DNA of 7,460 nt, from the NCBI GenBank assembly GCA_946479335.1, contig CAMLFP010000278.1:1-7460 (forward strand), written 5' to 3'. A program made the position numbers and the translations under genes. Of this stretch, positions 1 to 5,837 are shown piece after piece (the stretch's first letter is position 1; every line of letters starts with the position of its first letter). Under the pieces are notes generated by a model, which was not told the origin of the DNA, did no database searches, and saw only the letters and a list, made by a program, of their open reading frames with translations. The DNA comes from an uncultured Archangium sp. (GTDB lineage: Bacteria; Myxococcota; Myxococcia; Myxococcales; Myxococcaceae).

Positions 1-1
1 C

Positions 2-817
2 GCCGAGGCCGTGGCGCTCAAGCGCGAGAAGGACGCGCGCGCGCAGGCCAGCGTGGGCATGACCACCGACATCACGCTGCTCCGCGCGCAGAGCGAGACC
101 GCGCAGGCCCGCGCGACGCTGGCCACGGTGCAGGGCCAGAAGGTGGCGCTGCTGGCGATGCTGGAGGCGCTGGTGGGCGAGCCCATCCGCCCGGTGGACG
201 GCGAGCCGACGCACGTCGAGGTGACGGCCCGCGACGAGAACGACTCCCCGTGGGAGCAGACGTACCTGGTGCGCGCCAACAAGGCGGGCATCGAGACGCT
301 GGAGACCTTCAACAAGTACGACCGCGTGGCGTGGCTGCCGACGCTGCTCGCGCAGGCGAAGGGCAACTACAACTCCAACAAGGCGCTGGTGAACACCAAC
401 TGGACCTTCGACGTGATGGTCGGCGCGCAGTGGAATCTCTTCGACCGCGGCCAGCGGTTGGCCACGCAGCGCGAGAACGATGCCAAGACCCTCGAGGGCC
501 GCGCGAAGTACGAAGCGGCGCGGGCCAAGGCGCGGGCCACGTGGCTCGGCGCGAAGACCAGCCTCGTCGCCGCGCAGGTCGCGCTGGAGCAGGCCGAGGC
601 GCAGGCGCAGCTCGCGGAGCGCGCGCAGAAGCAGATCTCGTCGGCGTACGAGGCGGGCGCGGCGACGTCGTTGGAGGTCAGCGACATCGACAACAAACGC
701 TTCTTTGCGGCGTCGCAGGTCGCGCAGGCGCGCAGCCAGTACGAGGTGAAGAAGGTCGAGCTCGCGGCGGCGGAAGGGCGTCTGGGCGAGCTGCTGGGCG
801 TCGGCGCGCCGAAGTAG
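2..817 (+). CDS. TolC-family outer-membrane efflux protein, C-terminal part (5' end cut off)
   Basis: The reading frame is open from the left edge to TAG at 815-817, so about 271 C-terminal residues are visible of a family usually 420-480 long. TolC-type proteins are trimeric outer-membrane channels with a long periplasmic helical barrel; they pair with an inner-membrane pump and a membrane-fusion protein for efflux or type I secretion. The visible part holds long Ala/Gln/Glu-rich helices, then the second-repeat strand signature (WLPTLLAQAKGNY near 332-370, WNLFDRGQR at 431-457). The last helix pair follows, with YEAGAATSLEVSDID from about 647 and LAAAEGRLGELLG near the end. This order matches the second half of an OEP repeat protein. 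The GTG at 11 is an internal codon, not a start, because the frame is open before it. Partner pump genes would lie to the left and are not visible, so the substrate cannot be inferred. Confidence 0.88.
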   Translation, partial: AEAVALKREKDARAQASVGMTTDITLLRAQSETAQARATLATVQGQKVALLAMLEALVGEPIRPVDGEPTHVEVTARDENDSPWEQTYLVRANKAGIETLETFNKYDRVAWLPTLLAQAKGNYNSNKALVNTNWTFDVMVGAQWNLFDRGQRLATQRENDAKTLEGRAKYEAARAKARATWLGAKTSLVAAQVALEQAEAQAQLAERAQKQISSAYEAGAATSLEVSDIDNKRFFAASQVAQARSQYEVKKVELAAAEGRLGELLGVGAPK

Positions 818-925
818 GACTGCTCGAGGTGGGGCACGGGTTCGGGGTCGAGTGTGTGCCGAGAAGCGCGGCAAGCCCTCGACCACGCGCCAACGCGAGC
901 AAGCGTGTGCTCCGTCGGGGCAGAA

Positions 926-942
926 GTTGCGCTCAGCGCAAC
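926..942. terminator. Perfect inverted repeat between convergent genes, possible bidirectional terminator
   Basis: GTTGCGCTCAGCGCAAC is an exact 8+1+8 palindrome, able to form a 7-bp stem with a 3-nt loop on either strand. It is bracketed by GGGG (917-920) and CCCC (947-950), which could add an outer 4-bp stem across an internal loop. It lies 108 nt after the TolC-family stop and 106 nt after the M24 stop, almost exactly midway between the two convergent genes. No U-tract follows on either strand, so it is not a classical intrinsic terminator; in high-GC genomes such hairpins often lack one. It could instead be a binding site. The rest of the 818-1048 gap shows no gene. It has two weaker hairpins: GGCTCG/CGAGCC at 989-1007 and GTCAC/GTGAC at 1016-1029. 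Confidence 0.35.
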
Positions 943-1048
943 AATTCCCCCAGTCGAGTCAGCTTCGCGTGTTCGTTGCGAGATCTCGGGCTCGCGCGCG
1001 TCGAGCCTCGCGCCTGTCACCCGCGTGACCGCCACCCTTGAAAGCAGG

Positions 1049-1702
1049 TCACGCCAGCAGGTCTTCGTAGAACGCGCCGAAGCGCCAGCGCGGGTCGATG
1101 AGGTGCACCTCGAACACCCAGCGCTCGGGCGCGATGGGCGCCTCCCATTTGCGCAGGTGCAGGCGCGAGAACACGTGATGCGGGAAGTCGCCGAGGCGAT
1201 GCCCGCTCGCACCGTCGAGCGAGAGCTCGAAGCCCCGGGCCGCCGCGCGTTCCTTCGCGAAGCGGTACAGCTCCACGCCGGAGCACTTCGTGCGCCGCCA
1301 GTGCGCGACGCCTTCACGGTGCAGCTCCTCGCTGGCCTGCGCGCAGGCGCTCGCGTCGTCGTACTCGCCGACGATGAACGTCTTGCCCACGTCGGTCTCG
1401 TGCCCGTCGATGAGGAGCCCCAGGTCGAGGAAGAAGACGTCGTTCTCGCGCAGCGGCTCGTCGGCCAGCGGGTCGGCGTTGAAGGGGCACATGGTGTCGC
1501 GGCCGAGGCGCAGCTGCGGCGGGTGCCACTGCTTCGCGACGCCGGCGCGCGTGAGGAGCTGCTTCAGCTCGACGCCGACATCCGCCGTCGTGTGCCCGGG
1601 GCGGATGAAGCTCGCCAGCTCGTGCAGCAGCTCCCATGCGCGGGCGCGCGCCGCGAGGAAGCGCGGCGCATCGAACTTCTCGCTGACACCTTCGACGTTC
1701 AT
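1049..1702 (-). CDS. M24-family (creatinase/aminopeptidase fold) metallopeptidase, short form
   Basis: A 217-residue protein with the M24 'pita-bread' metallopeptidase fold, the family of methionine aminopeptidase and Xaa-Pro peptidases. All five metal ligands can be placed: D93 and D104 in FFLDLG...GHETDVGKTF (the same 11-residue spacing as the paired Asp of methionine aminopeptidase), H168 in SGHRLG, E198 in WVFEVH, and E213 in GAFYEDLL. H60 in KQWHPP fits the substrate-binding His. The catalytic site therefore looks intact and cytoplasmic; there is no signal peptide or extra N-terminal domain. The length fits a stand-alone catalytic domain rather than full aminopeptidase P (about 440 residues). 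The substrate is unknown. The ATG at 1702 is preferred; in-frame GTGs at 1720 and 1717 are alternatives, and no start has a convincing Shine-Dalgarno sequence. It lies 58 nt downstream of the sigma gene on the same strand, so co-transcription is likely. Confidence 0.85.
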   Translation of the reverse strand: MNVEGVSEKFDAPRFLAARARAWELLHELASFIRPGHTTADVGVELKQLLTRAGVAKQWHPPQLRLGRDTMCPFNADPLADEPLRENDVFFLDLGLLIDGHETDVGKTFIVGEYDDASACAQASEELHREGVAHWRRTKCSGVELYRFAKERAAARGFELSLDGASGHRLGDFPHHVFSRLHLRKWEAPIAPERWVFEVHLIDPRWRFGAFYEDLLA

Positions 1703-1760
1703 CTCGCGGCGGGGCACCACAGCACATCTTGCAGGTGCGCGGCTCGCGGCCGGCCGCTGC

Positions 1761-2597
1761 CTATTCGTCTCGCAGCAGGGGCCCGAGGGAGATGTCGAGG
1801 TTGCTCCGCAGCGCCTCGAGGAGGCTGGTGAGGTCGCTCTGCGTGAGCCGCAAGCGCTCCGCGAGCCGAGCGCGCGTGCCCGTCAGGAGCTCGTTGCGCG
1901 CGTCGGTGAGCCAGCGGGCCGCGGTCGCGCGGTGCGCGCCGTACATCGCGCCGAGTTGATCAATCGAGAGCCGGTCGACGTACGAGAGGCGCAGCAGGTT
2001 CCGCTGGCGTTGGTCGAGCGCTTTGAGTGACTCGACCAGCGCCGCCACGAAGTCTTCGCGATGCTGCGCGCGCACGTAGTCGAGCTCGAGGTCGCGGCCC
2101 GAGAAGGGCATCGCCGAGAGCACCTCGTCATCGGCCACCTCGCGCACCACCTCGCGCTTCAGGTTGAGGGCGAGCCGCACCGCGACGGTGCGCGCCCACG
2201 CCAGCAGCGACCCGTGCCCCGAATACTCCGCGAGTCGCGGCGTCGCGCCGACCAGCAGCTTCTCGCGCACGGCCTGCCGCACTTCATCGATGAACGCCGG
2301 GCTCGCGTCGACGCCCGCCACCGCCTTGTCGATGCCGGTGATGACCTTCGCGTCGAGCGTGGCCAGCGCCACCGTGTCACCCGCGAGGCACGCGCACGCG
2401 AGGTAGAGGTCGGCCGCGCGGAGCTCCTCGAGCGTGTCTGGCGCCCTGCGCCGGAGGTGTTCGATGAAGCGCGCCTCGTCGAGGTCCACCTGAGGCCACG
2501 CCGCTCGCGCCGCGCCGACCAGCGCCGCCAGCGTCTCGGCCAGGCGCTCATCCCGGCTCCCCGGTTGAAACCGCTCGAGCAGTGCCCACTTGTCCAT
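1761..2597 (-). CDS. Sigma-70-type RNA polymerase sigma factor, long myxobacterial type
   Basis: A 278-residue alternative sigma factor. Residues about 60-145 resemble sigma region 2: LYLACACLAGD followed by a long helical stretch, then a region 2.3/2.4-like segment YSGHGSLLAWARTVAVR (125-141). Residues about 180-240 resemble region 4: the helix VESLKALDQRQRNLLRLSY, then a helix-turn-helix at about 211-236 (SIDQLGAMYGAHRATAARWL) for -35 recognition. It has an extra N-terminal helical stretch of about 60 residues and a C-terminal tail of about 38, so it is longer than ordinary ECF factors (about 180-200). This resembles the Myxococcales sigma family modelled as TIGR03001, from memory and not searched. 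The ATG at 2597 is chosen because AGAGGCGAG lies about 7-15 nt upstream; an upstream ATG at 2654 would add 19 residues without a clear ribosome site. It is transcribed away from the lipoprotein-kinase pair, whose kinase carries an anti-sigma-like zinc motif. It is probably the first gene of an operon with the M24 gene. Confidence 0.85.
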   Translation of the reverse strand: MDKWALLERFQPGSRDERLAETLAALVGAARAAWPQVDLDEARFIEHLRRRAPDTLEELRAADLYLACACLAGDTVALATLDAKVITGIDKAVAGVDASPAFIDEVRQAVREKLLVGATPRLAEYSGHGSLLAWARTVAVRLALNLKREVVREVADDEVLSAMPFSGRDLELDYVRAQHREDFVAALVESLKALDQRQRNLLRLSYVDRLSIDQLGAMYGAHRATAARWLTDARNELLTGTRARLAERLRLTQSDLTSLLEALRSNLDISLGPLLRDE

Positions 2598-2631
2598 GCG
2601 CGGCTCGCCTCTACCAACGCTCCGAGCGGGA

Positions 2632-2642
2632 AAAGTCACTTT
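2632..2642. promoter_or_regulatory. Small AT-rich palindrome, candidate operator
   Basis: AAAGTCACTTT is a perfect 5+1+5 inverted repeat in the only AT-rich patch between the divergent starts. It lies 34 nt from the sigma ATG and 69 nt from the lipoprotein ATG. The position suits an operator or part of a promoter acting on either gene. An 11-nt palindrome can arise by chance, and if the sigma gene really starts at 2654 this would be coding sequence. Confidence 0.25.
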
Positions 2643-2698
2643 CTCGTGCGACATCGCGGAGCGGCCCGTGTCTGGGGGAGCAACTCCACTCCAACCAT

Positions 2699-2704
2699 GA
2701 AGGA
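2699..2704 (+). promoter_or_regulatory. Ribosome binding site of the lipoprotein gene
   Basis: GAAGGA sits 7 nt before the ATG at 2712. It decides the start: the in-frame ATG at 2697 overlaps this site and has no ribosome site of its own, and starting at 2712 puts Met-Lys-Arg directly before the hydrophobic signal core. Confidence 0.7.
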
Positions 2705-2711
2705 CACACCC

Positions 2712-2948
2712 ATGAAGCGTCTCGTTCTCGTTCTCTCCTGCGCGGCCTCCCTCCTCTCTGCGTGCGGCCCCGACGGCAACACCAACACCAACACGTCGTC
2801 GAGCAGCGCCTCGTGTTGCCTCGGCGTGAAGCCGAACGCGTCGTACTACGCGTGCCCGTCGTCAGACGCCGCGCAGCAGTGCTTCAACAACGGCTCGCCG
2901 GGCACCTGCACGGCCGACTCGAGCCAGAACAGCAGCTGCAACAACTGA
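2712..2948 (+). CDS. Small cysteine-rich lipoprotein
   Basis: A 78-residue precursor. MKR is followed by a hydrophobic core (LVLVLSCAASLL) and a lipobox LSAC with the lipidated cysteine at 18, which is classical type II signal peptide structure. The mature 61-residue protein has Gly at +2, so outer-membrane sorting would be expected under E. coli Lol rules; myxobacterial rules differ. A flexible Asn/Thr/Ser linker (NTNTNTSSSSAS) leads to a small domain with six more cysteines at 35, 36, 48, 57, 66 and 76. That number allows three disulfides, and the last four are almost evenly spaced (9, 9 and 10 residues). I do not recognise a named family, though tiny lipoproteins with a CC pair and spaced cysteines are familiar in myxobacteria. 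The gene lies 45 nt before the kinase with no terminator between, so they are likely co-transcribed and the product may be a periplasmic partner of the kinase's outer part. Confidence 0.82.
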   Translation: MKRLVLVLSCAASLLSACGPDGNTNTNTSSSSASCCLGVKPNASYYACPSSDAAQQCFNNGSPGTCTADSSQNSSCNN

Positions 2949-2982
2949 AGCGGTGGTTGCCCGCGCGCCAGAGTCACGTCAG

Positions 2983-2988
2983 AGGAGG
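2983..2988 (+). promoter_or_regulatory. Strong ribosome binding site of the kinase gene
   Basis: AGGAGG lies 5 nt before the ATG at 2994. This fixes the kinase start so that the N-terminal Cys3 of the zinc motif is included; a later start would lose it. Confidence 0.8.
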
Positions 2989-2993
2989 CGTTC

Positions 2994-5831
2994 ATGGAAT
3001 GTCCCGACGACGAGACGCTGGCGCAGCTCGTAGATGGTGCGCTCGCGCAGGCGCGCGCCGCGGAGGTCGGCGCTCACACGGAGTCGTGTGTGAGCTGCCG
3101 CCGCGTCATCACCACGCTCGTCAAGCTGCGCACCTTCGAGAGCCCCGGCGCGCTCGAGGGTGACGTCGACGACGCGCCGCTGGCGCTGGGCAGCTCGCTG
3201 GGGCGCTACGTGGTCCGCCGCTTCGTGGGCGCGGGCGCGATGGGCCTCGTCTTCGAGGGTGAAGACCCGGCGTTGAAGCGGCGGGTCGCGCTCAAGGTGA
3301 TGCGCAGCGCGCGCTCGGAGCAGGCGCAGTCGTTGCTCCAACGCGAAGCGGTGGTGATGGCGAAGCTGTCACACCGCAACGTCGCCACCGTGCTGGACGT
3401 CGGCCTCGTCGCCGGGCGCGCGTGGGTGGCGATGGAGTTCATCGAAGGTCAGACGTTGCGCGCCTGGCTCACGGAGCGCCGCGACGCGCGCAGCGTGCGC
3501 CGCGTCTTGAGGGAAGCCGGCGCCGGGTTGCTCGCCGCGCACGCGGCCGGCGTGCTGCATCGTGACTTCAAGCCCGACAACGTGCTCGTCGAGCGCGGCA
3601 CGGAGCGCGTGGTGGTGACGGACTTCGGGCTCTCCGACGTCAGCGCGACGGCGCGCGTGGGGACGCCTGCGTACATGGCGCCCGAGGCGCTGACCGGGCA
3701 GGTTGACGCGCGGGCTGATCAATTCTCGTTCTGCGTGATGGCGGTCGAGGCACTCACCGGGAAGCGCCCGTTCGACACCGGGGTGGTCGACGAGCAGCTC
3801 CTCGCGCAGGTGCCGGCGCCGCTGCGCGCGCCGTTGCGCCGCGGGCTCGAGCTGGAACCTTCGAAGCGCTGGCCGTCGCTCGAGCCCGTGCTCGAGGCCC
3901 TGGCTCCGCCGCGGCGCGAGCGGGCGATGTTCGCCGGTGCGCTGGCCCTGACCACGGTGGCGCTCGGCGTGGTCGGCGTGCAGGTGTGGCGCGCGCAGCA
4001 CGCGTGTGATGACGCCGCCGCCGACGTGAACGGCGTGTGGAGCCTGGCGGCGCGCGAGCAGCTCCTGCGACACGCGCGTGACTCGGGGCTCTCGTTCGCC
4101 GGGGTCAGCGCGAACGTGCTCGCGGGCGAGCTCGACGCATGGCGCGCGCGCTGGGCGTCGTCGGCGGTGGACGCGTGCGAGGCGACGGTGAAGCGCCACG
4201 TGCAGTCCGATGCGATGATGGACCTGAGGCGCGGGTGTTTGAGTGACCGGCTGGCCGAGCTCCGCGCGCTCGTTGCCGCGCTGGAAAGTGAGCCCTTCAC
4301 CGAGCAGCGCCTCGAACACGTGCAGCGCGTGCTGCCCGACCTCGACGCCTGCGATGACACCGCCGCGCTGTTGACGATGGTCCCCCCGCCGGGCTCGCCG
4401 GCGCTGCGCGCGACGGTCGCGCAGATTCGGGGCGAGCTCGCCACCGTGAGCGCGCTCCGCGTCACCGGTGAAGAGGCGAAGGCACAGCAGCAACTCCAGC
4501 CGCTGCTCGCCGCGGCGCTCGACGCGGGGTACCGCCCGCTGGAGGCGGACGTGTTGGTGGAGGCGGGCGCGCTCGCCCTCGAGCTCGAGGACTACGACGA
4601 GAGCAGCGCGCGGCTGCAGCAGGCGCTCGTCGCCGCGGAGGCCGGAGGGCACGTGCGCGCCACCGCTCGCGCGTGGACGGTGCGCACGTTGCTCGACGGC
4701 GTGAAGCGCGGGCAGGTCGCGGAGGGACACCACGCCGCGAAGATGGCCGCCGCCGCGTCGGAGCGGTTGGGGCGCCCGGCGCTCCTCGAGGCGGAGCTGG
4801 CGACCAACCTCGGCACGCTGTTCTCCGACGAGGGGCAACACGCTGAGGCGCGCGCGCAGTACGAGGCCGCGCTCGAGAAGTACCGCGCGCTGAACGCCGA
4901 GCCGCTGGTGCTCTCGCAGGCGTTGAATGCGGTGGGCGCGCAGGTGCGCGCGCTCGGTGATTTCGAGGGCGCGCTGCGCTGGCATCAGCAGGCGTTGGAG
5001 TTGGTGACCGCGCGCTACTCGCCCACGCACCCCGCGACCGCGCCGGTGATGATCAACCTCGGCAATGTGCACCTCGCGGCGGGGCGCCTGCCGCAGGCGC
5101 TGGCGTGGTTCGAGAAGGCGCAGGCCGTGTTGCTCGAGAGCTACGGGCCCGACTCGTTGGAGCTCGCCGACGCGCGCAGCAACCTCGGCGCGACGCTGCT
5201 TCGCCTGGGCAAGCTCGAGGAGGCCGAGCCGCTGCTGCGCAAGGCGCTGGGCACGGTCACCGCGCGCCTCGGAGAAGACTCGAGCGCGCGCCTCGCGACG
5301 TTGAACAACCTCGCCATCCTGCTGCGGTACACGGGGAAGACCGACGAGGCCGCTGAGCTGTTGCAGGCCGCGCTGCGCATCTCGCGCAAGGTGTACGGCG
5401 ACGCGAACGAGCAGGTGGCGAACGCGCTCATCAACCTCGGTGACGTGCAGTTGGCGCGGCGCGACTTCGAGGGCTCGGTGAAGACCTACGAAGACGCGAT
5501 TGTCGTCACCGAGAAGACCAGCGGGCCCGACCACCCGAACCTCGCCGACTGCTGGGGCGGGCTCGCGTTCCCGCTCCTCGAGCAGAAGAACTTCCAGCGC
5601 GCGCTGGAGGCCACCGACAAGGCGCAGGCCATCTACGCGAAGCACCCCGGCCAGCCGTACGCGGAGAACCTGGTGCACGTCGCGCACGCGCGCGCGTTGT
5701 ACGAGCAGGTGCCGGCGCGCCGCGCGGAGGCGAGGGCGGAGGCGAAGGCCGCGCGCGAGGCGCTGGTCGGCATCGGCGCGCAGCCGGAGGAGCTGGCCGA
5801 GGTCGACCGGTGGCTGGCGACGCACCGGTGA
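2994..5831 (+). CDS. Transmembrane Ser/Thr protein kinase with N-terminal anti-sigma-type zinc motif and C-terminal TPRs
   Basis: A 945-residue signalling protein. Residues 1-40 carry C3, then H28-x3-C32-x2-C35, matching zinc-binding anti-sigma (zf-HC2) domains. Residues about 71-300 form a complete Hanks-type kinase: glycine loop GAGAMG (79-84), ATP-binding K101, likely partner E118, catalytic HRDFKPDN (189-196), metal-binding DFG (210-212), APE (229-231), and DARADQFSF in helix F. The stretch from DFG to APE is short (22 residues). A single hydrophobic helix at 311-332 should place the kinase in the cytoplasm and the rest in the periplasm. Residues about 338-455 form the linker domain usual in myxobacterial TPR kinases, with C338, C395, C415 and C453. 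From about 500 to 895 come helical repeats; the best have NLG-type starts at 605, 646, 688, 730, 772, 814 and 856, i.e. a 42-residue kinesin-light-chain-like TPR spacing. It follows the lipoprotein gene and is divergent from the sigma gene, which suggests a joint regulatory module. The zinc domain call rests on a short motif. Confidence 0.92.
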   Translation: MECPDDETLAQLVDGALAQARAAEVGAHTESCVSCRRVITTLVKLRTFESPGALEGDVDDAPLALGSSLGRYVVRRFVGAGAMGLVFEGEDPALKRRVALKVMRSARSEQAQSLLQREAVVMAKLSHRNVATVLDVGLVAGRAWVAMEFIEGQTLRAWLTERRDARSVRRVLREAGAGLLAAHAAGVLHRDFKPDNVLVERGTERVVVTDFGLSDVSATARVGTPAYMAPEALTGQVDARADQFSFCVMAVEALTGKRPFDTGVVDEQLLAQVPAPLRAPLRRGLELEPSKRWPSLEPVLEALAPPRRERAMFAGALALTTVALGVVGVQVWRAQHACDDAAADVNGVWSLAAREQLLRHARDSGLSFAGVSANVLAGELDAWRARWASSAVDACEATVKRHVQSDAMMDLRRGCLSDRLAELRALVAALESEPFTEQRLEHVQRVLPDLDACDDTAALLTMVPPPGSPALRATVAQIRGELATVSALRVTGEEAKAQQQLQPLLAAALDAGYRPLEADVLVEAGALALELEDYDESSARLQQALVAAEAGGHVRATARAWTVRTLLDGVKRGQVAEGHHAAKMAAAASERLGRPALLEAELATNLGTLFSDEGQHAEARAQYEAALEKYRALNAEPLVLSQALNAVGAQVRALGDFEGALRWHQQALELVTARYSPTHPATAPVMINLGNVHLAAGRLPQALAWFEKAQAVLLESYGPDSLELADARSNLGATLLRLGKLEEAEPLLRKALGTVTARLGEDSSARLATLNNLAILLRYTGKTDEAAELLQAALRISRKVYGDANEQVANALINLGDVQLARRDFEGSVKTYEDAIVVTEKTSGPDHPNLADCWGGLAFPLLEQKNFQRALEATDKAQAIYAKHPGQPYAENLVHVAHARALYEQVPARRAEARAEAKAAREALVGIGAQPEELAEVDRWLATHR

Positions 5832-5837
5832 GCGGCG

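Larger units (their letters stand above)
2598..2711. promoter_or_regulatory. Divergent intergenic control region between sigma factor and lipoprotein-kinase operon
   Basis: The starts of two divergent transcription units face each other across 114 nt, so both promoters should lie here. The only clearly AT-rich patch is at about 2630-2645. I could not assign a -35/-10 pair with confidence on either strand. A GGGAAAA at 2628-2634 is loosely like an ECF-type -35 for rightward transcription, but no good -10 partner stands out at the right spacing. Autoregulation by the adjacent sigma factor is plausible from the arrangement but not shown by the sequence. Confidence 0.4.

Noticed and set aside
1746..1757. 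GCGGCCGGCCGC, a 12-bp perfect palindrome just after the sigma stop codon
   Set aside because: It is made only of G and C, has no loop space or U-tract, and is likely by chance at this GC content. It could only form a 4-bp stem, so it is not called a terminator.
854..1831. 325-codon plus-strand frame across the M24 gene
   Set aside because: It is antisense to a gene with all five M24 metal ligands, shows no family features of its own and has no good start.
2628..2654. ECF-like promoter GGGAAAA...CGACAT
   Set aside because: The -35 resemblance is partial and the best -10-like block is at about 14 nt spacing with a weak match, so no promoter is assigned.
2061..2696. Extension of the lipoprotein frame upstream to 2061
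   Set aside because: The upstream part is antisense to the sigma factor and Arg/His-rich. The ribosome site at 2699-2704 and signal peptide at 2712 show the real start.
3369..5825. 818-codon open frame antisense to the kinase
   Set aside because: Its translation is Arg/Leu/His/Ala-rich with no recognisable domain. The opposite frame has complete kinase motifs, a strong ribosome site and exact TPRs. Long antisense frames are expected at this GC content.
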